Shown one piece after another: positions 51,803 to 60,419 of a DNA stretch of 64,000 nt. The DNA lies in NCBI RefSeq assembly GCF_016859125.1, contig NZ_CP069338.1, positions 2,108,001-2,172,000 of the forward strand, read 5' to 3'. Source of the stretch: Archangium violaceum (GTDB lineage Bacteria; Myxococcota; Myxococcia; Myxococcales; Myxococcaceae). Below the pieces are notes generated by a model. The model saw only the letters and a program-made list of their open reading frames with translations. It was not told the DNA's origin and did no database searches. Both the position numbers and the translations under genes were made by a program. Every line of letters begins with the position of its first letter. The stretch's first letter is position 1.

Positions 51803-53482
51803 ATGAGTCTGCCCACGTCCGGATTCGAGATGGCGTTCAAGGCCCTGCCGGAACCGTCCTACCTCCTGGACGAGGCGGGCCGTCTGCTGGCCTGCAGCAC
51901 GGTAGGCGCGAGCGTCCTGGGAATGCCCCCGGAGCTGCTCGCCGGCCAGTCCTGGGCCCGGTTGGCGCTCGGCGCCGAGGAAGCGGCCCTGCTGGAGTCC
52001 GGCAGGGCCGTGGCGCTGGCCACCGGAGCGCCGCACTCGGTGCAGGCCACCTGGCCGAGCGCGACGGGGGCCCGCCCCCATACCTTCTGCTTCACCCCGG
52101 TGGCTGACGGCTCGGGACCCGCGCGGGTGTTGGTGACGGTGCGTCCGCTCACCGAAGCGGAGGCCGTGTATTCGCGCGCCCTGGCGCTGGAGCAGGCCTC
52201 GCGCGCCGAGGTGGAGGCCGCCGAGCGCCGGCAGTCCTTCCTCTACCAGGCGATGACGACGCTCTTCGCCCATCCGCCGGATCCACAGGGCATGTACACG
52301 CTGCTGGCCCACCTGGCGGTGCCGGACCTGGCGGACTGGTGCCTGGTGGACGCGGTGGAGCAGGGCCCGTGGGTGTCGCGCGTGGCGGTGGCGCACCTGG
52401 ACCCGACGCAGACGGAGCAGGCGAACGCGCTGTCCAGGCGCTTCGAGCGGCGCGAGGCGCCCGTGGGCGTGCTGCGGGTGCTGCACACCGGAGAGCCCGA
52501 GCTGGTCCCGGCGGTGACGGACTCCCTGCTGCGCGCGGCCGCCTCCGAGCCCGAGCACCCGGCGATGCTCAGCCTGCTGCAGGCGCGCTCGTACATGATC
52601 ATCCCGCTGAAGGCGCGGGGGCACACGCTGGGGGCGGTGACGTTCGTCTCGGCGGCCTCGGGGCGGCGCTACGGCCCGAGCGACCTGGCGCTGGCGGAGG
52701 ACCTGTGCGTGCGGGCCAGCCTGGCCATCGACAACGCGCGGCTCTTCGGCGAGTCGCGGCGGGCGACGCGGGCGCGCGAGGATCTGCTGGCGGTGGTGTC
52801 GCACGATCTGAAGAACCCGCTGGGAGTGGTGCAGCTGGCATCGGCGCTGCTGCTGCGGGGCGCACAGGGGAAGCCGGGCAGCGAGCAGGTGCAGAAGCAG
52901 GCGGGCCGCATCCAGGCGGCGGCGGACCGGATGGGCCGGCTCATCTCGGACCTGTTGGACTGGGGCCGGATCGAAGCGGGCGGACTGCCGTTGGAGCCGT
53001 CGGAGCAGGACCTGGCGTCGCTGGTGACGGAGGCGCTGGAGAGCGTGCGTCCGCTGGCGGAGGCACGGGGGCTGAGGGTGACGGCGGAGCTGCCGGACGA
53101 GGGCGTGCGGGTGAAGTGCGACCGGACGCGGGTGTTGCAGGTGTTCGGCAACCTGCTGGGCAACGCGGTGAAGTTCACACCGGACGGCGGGCAGCTGACG
53201 GCGGGAGCACGGGTGTTACGGGACGAGGTGCAGCTGTGGGTGAAGGACACGGGCACGGGAATCCGGCCCGAGGCGCTGCCGCACGTCTTCGAGCGCTACT
53301 GGCAGGCGAAGGACGCGGAGAGCCGGGGCACGGGCCTGGGGCTGACGATCGCCAAGGGCATCGTGGAGGCGCACGGGGGCCGCATCTGGGCGAGGAGCGA
53401 GTGGGGCCAGGGCAGCACCTTCACCTTCTCGCTACCGATGCACGGCAAGAGCGCGAGGCGGAACACCCACTCCGCCATGTAA
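51803..53482 (+). CDS. PAS-GAF histidine kinase
   Basis: 559 residues, no membrane segment. PAS at about 8-115 (FKALPEPSYLLDEAGRLLACS), GAF at about 150-310, HisKA with phospho-acceptor His334 in VVSHDLKNPLGVVQ, and the ATPase domain with NLLGNAVKFTP (N box), DTGTGIRPE and TGLGLTIAKGIVE (G boxes). It has no receiver domain. The separate 144-bp leader with an AT-rich patch and a short inverted repeat (GCCCG/CGGGC at about 51723-51737) suggests its own promoter. It could feed or read the chemosensory operon upstream (inference). Confidence 0.88.
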   Translation: MSLPTSGFEMAFKALPEPSYLLDEAGRLLACSTVGASVLGMPPELLAGQSWARLALGAEEAALLESGRAVALATGAPHSVQATWPSATGARPHTFCFTPVADGSGPARVLVTVRPLTEAEAVYSRALALEQASRAEVEAAERRQSFLYQAMTTLFAHPPDPQGMYTLLAHLAVPDLADWCLVDAVEQGPWVSRVAVAHLDPTQTEQANALSRRFERREAPVGVLRVLHTGEPELVPAVTDSLLRAAASEPEHPAMLSLLQARSYMIIPLKARGHTLGAVTFVSAASGRRYGPSDLALAEDLCVRASLAIDNARLFGESRRATRAREDLLAVVSHDLKNPLGVVQLASALLLRGAQGKPGSEQVQKQAGRIQAAADRMGRLISDLLDWGRIEAGGLPLEPSEQDLASLVTEALESVRPLAEARGLRVTAELPDEGVRVKCDRTRVLQVFGNLLGNAVKFTPDGGQLTAGARVLRDEVQLWVKDTGTGIRPEALPHVFERYWQAKDAESRGTGLGLTIAKGIVEAHGGRIWARSEWGQGSTFTFSLPMHGKSARRNTHSAM

Positions 53483-54111
53483 GCAACTCCCTCTCCCTCC
53501 GGGAGAGGGTCGGGGTGAGGGTATCGAGGACCCTGAGTTCCAACCGCGCGGAGAGCCTTCTCCCTCGCATCATCCACGACGTTCAGGATGCGGGAAGACG
53601 ATGGGAAGACCCGCTCCGCCAACCCGCCGAGCTTCAGGGCCTTCTCCAGCGTGTCCGTCCTCCGCTCGGTGACCCAGAAGTCCATGAGCCCCGCCCATGA
53701 GTTCTCGAGCGCGCGCAGGGCACTCGCCGCACTCTCTTCAAAGCGCGTCTCCGCCAACTTGGACGAGTTGCGAAAGACATACATGAAGTGGGCGAGCTCC
53801 AGCAGAGCCGGAGCACCCCGGCCCGATGCATGCACGGCATCCTCCAGCAAGCACTGAATCTCCGTGAGTGCCTGTTCCGAAGCGACTCCGGGCTCATCGG
53901 TCAACCGCAACAGCCGCGCGAGTTCCAATAGGTTGGGTGTGAAGGCGGGACATGCCCGAGCCAGAGCACGAAGCCGCTGAAGCTGCTCCGGACTCGCCTC
54001 GTTGGCAGAGCCAGCCTCCCGAGCCGCTCGCATCCAATTCAGCATCTCGGGAAGGTGGCCGCGATCCTCCGAGAAGACGTTTCCCTGTCGTACGAGAAAG
54101 GAGGGGGACAA
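53296..54111 (-). CDS. Hypothetical protein; C-terminus reads through a palindromic element
   Basis: 271 residues from TTG 54111 (ATG 54045 is an alternative, 22 residues shorter). The first about 195 residues look like a genuine helical protein (LARACPAFTPNLLELARLLRL, ALLELAHFMYVFRNSSKLAETRFEESAASALRAL). After RALRAVG-like sequence the frame enters PHPDPLPEGEG, which is the translation of a GC-rich palindrome widely seen between bacterial genes. It then runs 187 bp antisense through the end of the histidine kinase gene. The natural stop was probably lost when the element was inserted or the end deleted. Family unknown. Confidence 0.5.
   Translation of the reverse strand: MSPSFLVRQGNVFSEDRGHLPEMLNWMRAAREAGSANEASPEQLQRLRALARACPAFTPNLLELARLLRLTDEPGVASEQALTEIQCLLEDAVHASGRGAPALLELAHFMYVFRNSSKLAETRFEESAASALRALENSWAGLMDFWVTERRTDTLEKALKLGGLAERVFPSSSRILNVVDDAREKALRAVGTQGPRYPHPDPLPEGEGVAYMAEWVFRLALLPCIGSEKVKVLPWPHSLLAQMRPPCASTMPLAIVSPRPVPRLSASFACQ
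53489..53509. repeat. REP-like palindrome
   Basis: CCCTCTCCC (53489-53497) and GGGAGAGGG (53501-53509) form a perfect 9-bp stem with a 3-base loop, followed by TCGGGGTGAGGGT. It lies 6 bp after the histidine kinase stop, so it can also serve as a bidirectional transcription or decay block. Confidence 0.65.
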
Positions 54112-54179
54112 CCCCCGCTGAGAAACCGCGTGACCCGGGTTCCGGCGGCCCCGTCCGCCCGGTTATCGTGCGTGCGCCC

Positions 54180-54851
54180 ATGCGCTCCCTCCTCTTCGCC
54201 CTCCTCGCGTTCTCCATTGCCGAGCCCGCGCACGCGCAGTGGGAGGGCGCCGACCCGCCCCCCACCCCACCCGCGCGCGCCCTGCCCGGCTCGCAGCTGC
54301 GCGTGGACCTCGGTGCCCTCACGGGCGGCTACACGCACGGAGGCGGCGCCTCGATGGAGCCCTTCGCCGCCCAGGCCGCCTCGGGCCACCTCCTGCTCGA
54401 AGGCCTCACCCTCGACGGCGGCGTCCTCTCCCTCGTGCCCCTGCAACGCGGCGGCGCGGGCGCCAGCCTCACCCTCACCGCCCGTGTCGGCTACACCGGC
54501 GAGCGCTGGAGCCTCGTCGGTGGCCCCGTGCTCGGCATCGCCTACTCCGCGCGACCCGTCCTCCAGGTGCTCCCCTCCGTGAAGGCCCTCTACCGCGTGG
54601 GCCCCGTGGACCTGCACGCGGGCCTGCTCGACCTGCACGGCCTCGTCCCCGCCCACCTCGGCGCCTCCTGGAAGGGGCTGGGCCTCGCGTACGTCCTTCC
54701 CCTCGGTGCCCGCGCCTGGGCGAGCCTCCCCCTCACCTCCACCCTGAGCCTGCGCGTGGAGGGCTTCGCCTTCCGCCTCGCCAGCGCCCAGTCCGCGATG
54801 CTCACCGTGGGCCTCACCGCCCGCCCCTCTTCTCCAGGAACCCGGCCATGA
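54180..54851 (+). CDS. Exported beta-barrel-like protein, hypothetical
   Basis: 223 residues from ATG 54180. Signal peptide (LLFALLAFSIAEPAHAQ, cleavage after AHA). The rest is strongly strand-forming with alternating residues and aromatic girdle hints (YTGERWSLVGGPVLGIAYSARPVLQV, LRVEGFAFRLASA), consistent with a small outer-membrane barrel, though the last strand does not end in Phe. Its stop overlaps the start of the GH1 gene (ATGA), so the two are co-translated; an outer-membrane porin for the sugar released by the glycosidase is one possibility. Confidence 0.65.
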   Translation: MRSLLFALLAFSIAEPAHAQWEGADPPPTPPARALPGSQLRVDLGALTGGYTHGGGASMEPFAAQAASGHLLLEGLTLDGGVLSLVPLQRGGAGASLTLTARVGYTGERWSLVGGPVLGIAYSARPVLQVLPSVKALYRVGPVDLHAGLLDLHGLVPAHLGASWKGLGLAYVLPLGARAWASLPLTSTLSLRVEGFAFRLASAQSAMLTVGLTARPSSPGTRP

Positions 54852-56254
54852 GCTCCCGCGCCCTCTTCCTCGGCCTCGCCCTGCTCACGAGTTGCAGCGA
54901 GCGCCCCTCCTTCGACCCGGCGACGGTGAACGCCACGCCCATCGGCAAGGGGCTGCCCCGCGACTTCCTGCTCGGCACCTCCACGTCCTCCCATCAAATC
55001 GAGGGGGGTAACGAGAACGACTGGGCCGAATGGGAGCGCGGCAGCTTCCCGGACGGCACGCCCCACATCAAGGACCGGAGCGTGTCGGGCCCGGCCTCGG
55101 ACTCGTGGAACCGCTTCGACGAGGACGTCGCGCTGATGAAGCGCCTGGGCTCCAACGCCTACCGCTTCGGCATCGAGTGGAGCCGCCTGGAGCCCACTCC
55201 GGGTGCATGGAATACCGAGGCCGCCGAGCGCTACCGTCAGTGGGCCCACACGCTGCGCGCGCAGGGCATCCAACCCATGGTGACGCTCCACCACTTCACG
55301 CTTCCCACCTGGGTGGCCGCGGCGGGCGGCTGGGAGAACCCGGCCACCCTGGACGCCTTCGAGCGCTTCTCGGGGAAGGTGGCCGAGCTGCTCGGCGCCG
55401 ACGTGGACTGGTGGTGCACCATCAACGAACCCAACGTGCAGGCGGTGTTCGGCTACATGGACGGCGTCTGGCCACCGGGGAAGCAGGACACCGTGGCCAC
55501 GGCGAACGTGCTGGCCAACTTCCTGGAGGCCCACGTCCGTGCCTCGCGCCAGCTGCGCATCCACGACACGTGGGACGCGGACGGGGACGGCAAGGCCACG
55601 CTCATCGGCCTGGTGCACCATGTGCGCGTCTTCCAGGCCGCCAGCGGCTCCACCCCGGACATCGCCATCGCCGGCCTCACGGATGACTTCTTCAACGAGA
55701 GCATCGCCAACGCCCTGCGCACCGGCCATCTCTCGCTCTTCGTGCCCGGCTCCGTGTCGCTCGAGCGGGACATCGAGGGCCTGGAAGGATCCAGCGATTA
55801 CCTCGGCATCAATTACTACACACGGGACCACGTCAGACAGGACACCTCGCCCTCCTTCTCCCACAAGTACGTACCCACGGGGTACGACACCAACGATCTG
55901 GGCTGGGAGCTCTACCCGGAGGGCCTCTACCTCTTCCTCAAGAGGTACGCGGCGATCGGGGTGCCACTGGTGGTGACGGAGAACGGAATGGATGACCGGA
56001 CCGGAGAGCGACGCCCCTACTACCTGCGCAGCCACCTGTACGCGGTGGAGCGGGCGGTGGCCGAGGGGGTGCCGGTGAAGGGCTATTTCCACTGGAGCCT
56101 GCTCGACAACTTCGAGTGGGCGGAGGGCTACGAGCCGCGCTTCGGGCTGTTCCGCGTGGACCGGAGCAGCGCGGAGTTGACGCGTCAGGCCACTCCCGCG
56201 GTGGAAACCTTCCGGGAGGCCGCGCGTAACCTGGGGTTGACACCCACTCCCTGA
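54848..56254 (+). CDS. Glycoside hydrolase family 1 lipoprotein (beta-glycosidase)
   Basis: 468 residues. Lipoprotein signal (ALFLGLALLTSCSE, lipobox LTSC), so exported, unusual for GH1 enzymes, which are mostly cytoplasmic. The catalytic acid/base Glu is in CTINEPNVQA and the nucleophile Glu in VVTENGMDD; further family motifs are FLLGTSTSSHQIEGG near the start, NAYRFGIEWSRLEP and GYFHWSLLDNFEW. It should cleave a beta-linked disaccharide or glycoside; substrate not readable. An acidic DTWDADGDGKA loop is reminiscent of a calcium site. Confidence 0.9.
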   Translation: MSSRALFLGLALLTSCSERPSFDPATVNATPIGKGLPRDFLLGTSTSSHQIEGGNENDWAEWERGSFPDGTPHIKDRSVSGPASDSWNRFDEDVALMKRLGSNAYRFGIEWSRLEPTPGAWNTEAAERYRQWAHTLRAQGIQPMVTLHHFTLPTWVAAAGGWENPATLDAFERFSGKVAELLGADVDWWCTINEPNVQAVFGYMDGVWPPGKQDTVATANVLANFLEAHVRASRQLRIHDTWDADGDGKATLIGLVHHVRVFQAASGSTPDIAIAGLTDDFFNESIANALRTGHLSLFVPGSVSLERDIEGLEGSSDYLGINYYTRDHVRQDTSPSFSHKYVPTGYDTNDLGWELYPEGLYLFLKRYAAIGVPLVVTENGMDDRTGERRPYYLRSHLYAVERAVAEGVPVKGYFHWSLLDNFEWAEGYEPRFGLFRVDRSSAELTRQATPAVETFREAARNLGLTPTP

Positions 56255-56304
56255 TGGCGGGAGTGCGAAAATCTCAGTAAGAACGACCAGACAGGAGTAA
56301 CACC

Positions 56305-56796
56305 ATGGGCGTGATCCAGTTCATCGACGAGTTCCGCGCGCTCCACACGAAGGCGCGGCAGGGGAAGCTGGGTGAGACCGAGCGGCCGGCCTACCTGGCG
56401 GCGCGCGAGCAGTTCGCGCGGGCCCTGTTGAACGCCCAGGGCCTGATGTTGGACGGGGCCGAGGCCCGGCGGCACTACCGCGTGGCGCACCAGCTGCCGG
56501 TGGAGCTGCAGATGGCCTATGGCAACGTGTGGACGAACACGCTGGACATCTCGGCGGGTGGCTTCTCCGTGATGCTGCCGCACGCGGTGGACGTGAAGGA
56601 GCGGCCGAGCGCGCTGCTGTACCTGCCGGACGGCTCGACGCTGGCGGGCCGGGTGCGGGTGGTGTCCCAGTTCCAGAGGGCGGACAAGCACCGCGCCTCG
56701 TTCGCCTTCCTGGATCTGACCGAGCGCGAGTGCGAGCTGCTGGAGGGCTTCCTCATCGACTTCGCGCTCGAGCGGGTGGGCATCACCGCTCCGTAA
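56305..56796 (+). CDS. PilZ-domain protein (first of tandem pair)
   Basis: 163 residues. PilZ motifs for cyclic-di-GMP: ARRHYRVAHQL (Rxxx R-like) and LDISAGGFSVML (D-x-S-x-x-G). An N-terminal helical part (FIDEFRALHTKARQGKLGETERPAYLAAREQFARALL) precedes it. Strong ribosome binding site (AGGAG). It is a close paralogue of the next gene. No attached output domain, so it would act by protein contact. Convergent with the second chemosensory operon. Confidence 0.88.
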   Translation: MGVIQFIDEFRALHTKARQGKLGETERPAYLAAREQFARALLNAQGLMLDGAEARRHYRVAHQLPVELQMAYGNVWTNTLDISAGGFSVMLPHAVDVKERPSALLYLPDGSTLAGRVRVVSQFQRADKHRASFAFLDLTERECELLEGFLIDFALERVGITAP

Positions 56797-56833
56797 GGGC
56801 CTCCGCCCGACCGGAACGCCACGGGGAGTCGTG

Positions 56834-57319
56834 ATGAGCGCCAATCTGTGGGTAGAGCAATTCCGGACGCTCCATTCGCATGCGCGCAAGGGGTCGCTGC
56901 CCGAGGACGAGAGACGGCGCTACATGGCCGCGCGGGAGCAGTTCGCGCGAGCGCTGACGGCGGCCCAGGGCATGCGCCTTCCACCCGGGCAGTCGGCGCG
57001 CCGGACGTTCCGCATCGCACAGGGACTGCAGGTGGACCTGAGCTTCGCCACCGGACCGATGCGGACGCTGACGCTGGATGTGTCGGTGGGGGGCTTCTCG
57101 GTGATGCTGCACAAGCCGCCCTCCGAGTCGGAGGAGCCGGGCTTCACGCTGCGCCTGCCGGGCAACCTGGAGCCGGTGACGGGCCGCGCGAAGCTGGTGT
57201 CCTCGCAGCGCAAGATTGGGACCCACCGCGTCTCGTTCGCCATCCAGGGGCTCGCCGAGAAGGACGCCGAGCGGCTGGAGACGGCGCTGTTCGACCTCGC
57301 GCTGGAGCGCATCAAGTAG
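56834..57319 (+). CDS. PilZ-domain protein (second of tandem pair)
   Basis: 161 residues from ATG 56834 (GGGGAG 6 bp upstream; the GTG at 56831 is less likely). Same layout as the upstream gene: EQFRTLHSHARKGSLPEDERRRYMAAREQFARAL then ARRTFRIAQGL and LDVSVGGFSVML. The two share length and motif order, so they are a tandem duplication. In the motif arginines both retain the RxxxR spacing (ARRxxR). Its stop overlaps the convergent cheR stop by 8 bp. Confidence 0.87.
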   Translation: MSANLWVEQFRTLHSHARKGSLPEDERRRYMAAREQFARALTAAQGMRLPPGQSARRTFRIAQGLQVDLSFATGPMRTLTLDVSVGGFSVMLHKPPSESEEPGFTLRLPGNLEPVTGRAKLVSSQRKIGTHRVSFAIQGLAEKDAERLETALFDLALERIK

Positions 57320-58223
57320 GGCCGCCGCCCCCCGCGGGCTGCGAGGACTTCGCGCAATAGATGTTGGGAGCCACGCAGCGAGCGGGCTCGGCGCCGCCGG
57401 TGAGGCTCTCCGCGTGCCCCAGGAAGAGGTAGCCCGTCGGCTGCAGCCGGCGCAGCAGCGAGCTCAACACCTGCGCCCGGGCCTGGGCCCCGAAGTAGAT
57501 GAGCACGTTGCGGCAGAAGACGAGCTCGAAGGGCCCCTCCGGCCAGCCGCGCTCGTCGTTCAGGTTGACGCGCGCGAAGCGCAGCACCGCCCGCAGCTCC
57601 GCGCCCGCCTTCATCCACCCCTCCTGGCTGCGCACCCCCTTGAGCATGAAGGTCCGCAGCAGGGGGCGGGGGATGCTCGCCGCCCGCTCCACCGGCCAGA
57701 GCCCCTGCTTCGCCCGCTCCAGCGCCCAGGTGGACAGGTCCGTCGCCAGCACCTCCAACTCCCACCCCGAGCCCGGAGGGAAGTGCGCGAGCAGCGTCAT
57801 CGCCAGCGAGTAGGGCTCCTCACCCGTCGAGCACCCCGCGCTCCACACCCGCGCGCGACGGGCCATCAGCCCCTGCGCCGCCCGCCGCGTCCACTCCGGG
57901 AAGACGCGCTGCCGCAGGAACTCGAACTGCCCGGGCTCGCGGAAGAAGTGCGTCTCGTTGGTGCAGAGGCAGTCCAACATCCGCACCCGCTCCGCCTCGT
58001 TGCCGCGCATGCAGACGAACCGGTAGTAGGCACCGAAGGACGTCAGCCCCAGCGCCCGCACCCTCCGGGACAACCGCCCCACCAGCAGCGCCTGCTTCGA
58101 GGGGCCCAGGTGGATGCCCGCCTCCCGCTCCACCAACGTCTGGAAGAGGGAGAACTCCCGCTCCGTCAGCGGGAGCGGACCCACGCCGGACACGAGTGGC
58201 TCCGAGGAACCGCCCCCCCTCAT
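57312..58223 (-). CDS. cheR: CheR-type methyltransferase
   Basis: 303 residues from ATG 58223. CheR N-terminal domain (LTEREFSLFQTLVEREAG, LCTNETHFFREPGQF) and S-adenosylmethionine domain (VWSAGCSTGEEPYSLAM, LVFCRNVLIYF). It lacks the TPR tail present in the other CheR of this window. It is the last gene of the second chemosensory operon; its ATG overlaps the cheW stop by 4 bp. An upstream extension of the frame to 58481 overlaps cheW and is not credible. Confidence 0.92.
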   Translation of the reverse strand: MRGGGSSEPLVSGVGPLPLTEREFSLFQTLVEREAGIHLGPSKQALLVGRLSRRVRALGLTSFGAYYRFVCMRGNEAERVRMLDCLCTNETHFFREPGQFEFLRQRVFPEWTRRAAQGLMARRARVWSAGCSTGEEPYSLAMTLLAHFPPGSGWELEVLATDLSTWALERAKQGLWPVERAASIPRPLLRTFMLKGVRSQEGWMKAGAELRAVLRFARVNLNDERGWPEGPFELVFCRNVLIYFGAQARAQVLSSLLRRLQPTGYLFLGHAESLTGGAEPARCVAPNIYCAKSSQPAGGGGPT

Positions 58224-58750
58224 GCGCCCCCACCGGCCGCGGCCCCCACCAGTCCCAGCAACTCCTCCGCGGACAACATCCGGTCCAGGTCCAACAAGAG
58301 GATGAAGCGCTGCTCCTGCCGGCCCATGCCTCGCAGGTAGTCCACCGGCGTGCGCGTGCCGAAGGCGGGCGGCGGCTCGACGTCGTCCGGCCCCAGGTCG
58401 AGCACCTCGCTCACCGAGTCGGCCAGCAGCCCCAGCGTGGTGCGCTCGCCGTCCATCACGGCCTCGACGATGACGAAGCACGTCCAGCGCGTGATGGGAC
58501 GAGGACCCAGTCCCATCTTCACCGCCAGGTCCACCACGGGCACCACCCGGCCGCGCAGGTTGATGACGCCCAGCACCGAGGAAGGCATCCCCGGCACCCG
58601 CGTGATGGGCACGTGCTCGATGATCTCCCGGATGCGCAGCAGCTCGATGGCGTACGTCTCGCCGGCCAGGGAGAAACCCAGGTACTGCGCCGGACGGGTG
58701 ACCTCGGAGAGGGTATTCGTGTTCGGGCTCATGGGGGGGAAGACCTTCAT
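58220..58750 (-). CDS. cheW: CheW-type coupling protein
   Basis: 176 residues from ATG 58750, one base after the MCP stop (TAG G ATG), which implies coupling; ATG 58732 is a shorter alternative. CheW domain: YLGFSLAGETYAIELLRIREII, VLGVINLRGRVVPVVDLAVKMGL, LGLLADSVSEVLDL, RFILLLDLDRML. It couples the two receptors upstream to CheA. Confidence 0.92.
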   Translation of the reverse strand: MKVFPPMSPNTNTLSEVTRPAQYLGFSLAGETYAIELLRIREIIEHVPITRVPGMPSSVLGVINLRGRVVPVVDLAVKMGLGPRPITRWTCFVIVEAVMDGERTTLGLLADSVSEVLDLGPDDVEPPPAFGTRTPVDYLRGMGRQEQRFILLLDLDRMLSAEELLGLVGAAAGGGA

Positions 58751-58751
58751 C

Positions 58752-60410
58752 CTAGAAACGCTTGAAGTCGTGACCCGGCGTGGGCGCCATCTGCATCGGC
58801 AGCGCCTGCGCCACCACCTTCAGTCCCTGCGCGGGCGAGTGCACGGGAGGGGGCGTCGCGGCGGGCCTCGGCACGTGTACCGGCTGCACCGCCCGCCCCG
58901 CCTCCGCCACTCGGAAGAACGTCATCATCTGCTGCAGCGACTCGGCCTGCGCCGCCAGCTCCTCCGCCGTCGACGACAGCTCCTCCGCCGCCGACGCGTT
59001 TCGCTGCGTCACCTGGTCCACCTGCACCATCGCCCGGTTCATCTGCACCACTCCACTCGCCTGCTCCCTCGACACCGCCGCCACCTGCTGCACCAGCTCC
59101 GCCGTCTTGCGAATCGACGGCACCAGCTCCTTGAGCAACATCCCCGAGCGCTCCGCCACCTTCACGCTGCTCCCCGCCAGGCTCCCTATCTCCTTGGCCG
59201 CCTTCTGACTCCTCTCCGCCAGCTTCCTCACCTCCGAGGCCACCACCGCGAATCCCCTCCCGTGCTCCCCCGCCCTCGCCGCCTCCACCGCCGCGTTCAA
59301 CGCCAGCAGGTTCGTCTGGTAGGCAATCTCCTCCACGATGGAGATCCGCTCCGCTATCGCCGCCATCGCCTCCACCGTCTCGTTCACCGCCAGCCCACTC
59401 TCCTCCGCGTCCGCCGCCCCCCTCATCGCCATCGCCTCCAGCTGCTTGCTCGTCTCCGCGTTCTGGCTGATGGACGCGCTCAGCTGCTCCAGGCTCGTCG
59501 TCGTCTCCTCCACCGACGCCGCCTGCGTGCTGGTCCCCTGTGACAGCGCCTGCGCCGCCGCCGCCACCTGCCCCGATGCTCCCGACAACGAGCCCACCGC
59601 TCCCCTCACCTCTCCCAGCACGCTTCCGAAGCGCTGCACCATCTCCCTCATCCCATCCATGATCCGCGCCGCCTCGTCGCGCCCCCTCACCTCGATGCTG
59701 GTGGTGAGGTCTCCCGAGGCCAGCTTGCTGGTGAGCCCCATCGCCTCCTGCAGGGGCCGGACGATGCTGCGCGACAACAGCCACGCCAGCAGCACCGCCA
59801 GCACCGGCCCCACCACGCCGCCTCCCACCAACATGAGCTTCACCAGTTTCACCCCGCTCCTGGCGACCTCGCTCCGCTGATCACGATGGATCTGCTCCTC
59901 CTGGTGGATGGCGTTCGCCAGCCCCCCCATGGACTCCACGAGCTTCTGTCCCCGGGCGTCCCTGACGTACGCCACGAGCTGCTCCATGGACGCACGTCCG
60001 GCGTCCACATCCCGGCGCAGCGCCACCTGGCGCTCGGCGTAGGGGAGGAACTTCTGATGGTACTGGTCCAGCAGTTGTTGCAGCTGTTCCTGCTGGTGCG
60101 GGTTGTCCATCGTCAGCGCCTTCACCGTGGAGTGGCTCTCGAGGAACTCGGACTTCCGTTGAGGCACGAGCTCGAGGAAGGCATCGTCACCGGTGAGCGC
60201 GAAGCCGTGTACCCGGGCCTCATGATCGCTCAGGGCGATGCCCATGTTCCGGACTTCCAACAAGCCCTCGTAGGAGCGGTAGTTGTTCGCGGCCGAGATC
60301 ACCAGACTCTGGAAGAGAACGAAGGTTCCCCAGGCGACCGCGGCGAGCAACGTGACGAACGTGCCGAACCCGAGCTGCAGCTTCCGAGTGATGCTGACGT
60401 TTTCGAACAT
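58752..60410 (-). CDS. Methyl-accepting chemotaxis protein with CHASE3-like sensor (second receptor)
   Basis: 552 residues. First membrane segment at about 11-33, a helical CHASE3-like periplasmic domain (about 35-190, [24 protein letters not shown]), a second membrane segment (about 192-212, [20 protein letters not shown]), HAMP (about 213-266) and the signalling domain with hairpin tip [26 protein letters not shown]. It ends DFKRF, as does the paralogue upstream, a possible tether for CheR or CheB. The ATG follows AGGGG at spacing 6. The signalling domain is identical at the DNA level to that of the next receptor upstream. Confidence 0.92.
   Translation of the reverse strand: MFENVSITRKLQLGFGTFVTLLAAVAWGTFVLFQSLVISAANNYRSYEGLLEVRNMGIALSDHEARVHGFALTGDDAFLELVPQRKSEFLESHSTVKALTMDNPHQQEQLQQLLDQYHQKFLPYAERQVALRRDVDAGRASMEQLVAYVRDARGQKLVESMGGLANAIHQEEQIHRDQRSEVARSGVKLVKLMLVGGGVVGPVLAVLLAWLLSRSIVRPLQEAMGLTSKLASGDLTTSIEVRGRDEAARIMDGMREMVQRFGSVLGEVRGAVGSLSGASGQVAAAAQALSQGTSTQAASVEETTTSLEQLSASISQNAETSKQLEAMAMRGAADAEESGLAVNETVEAMAAIAERISIVEEIAYQTNLLALNAAVEAARAGEHGRGFAVVASEVRKLAERSQKAAKEIGSLAGSSVKVAERSGMLLKELVPSIRKTAELVQQVAAVSREQASGVVQMNRAMVQVDQVTQRNASAAEELSSTAEELAAQAESLQQMMTFFRVAEAGRAVQPVHVPRPAATPPPVHSPAQGLKVVAQALPMQMAPTPGHDFKRF
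58913..59697 (-). repeat. 785-bp exact duplicate of 60629-61413 (MCP signalling domain)
   Basis: Base-by-base reading shows no mismatch between 58913-59697 and 60629-61413 (offset 1716), followed by about 100 bp with a few differences. The copies lie in the two tandem MCP genes and stop near the HAMP/membrane boundary. Confidence 0.93.
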
Positions 60411-60419
60411 GGAGGACCC

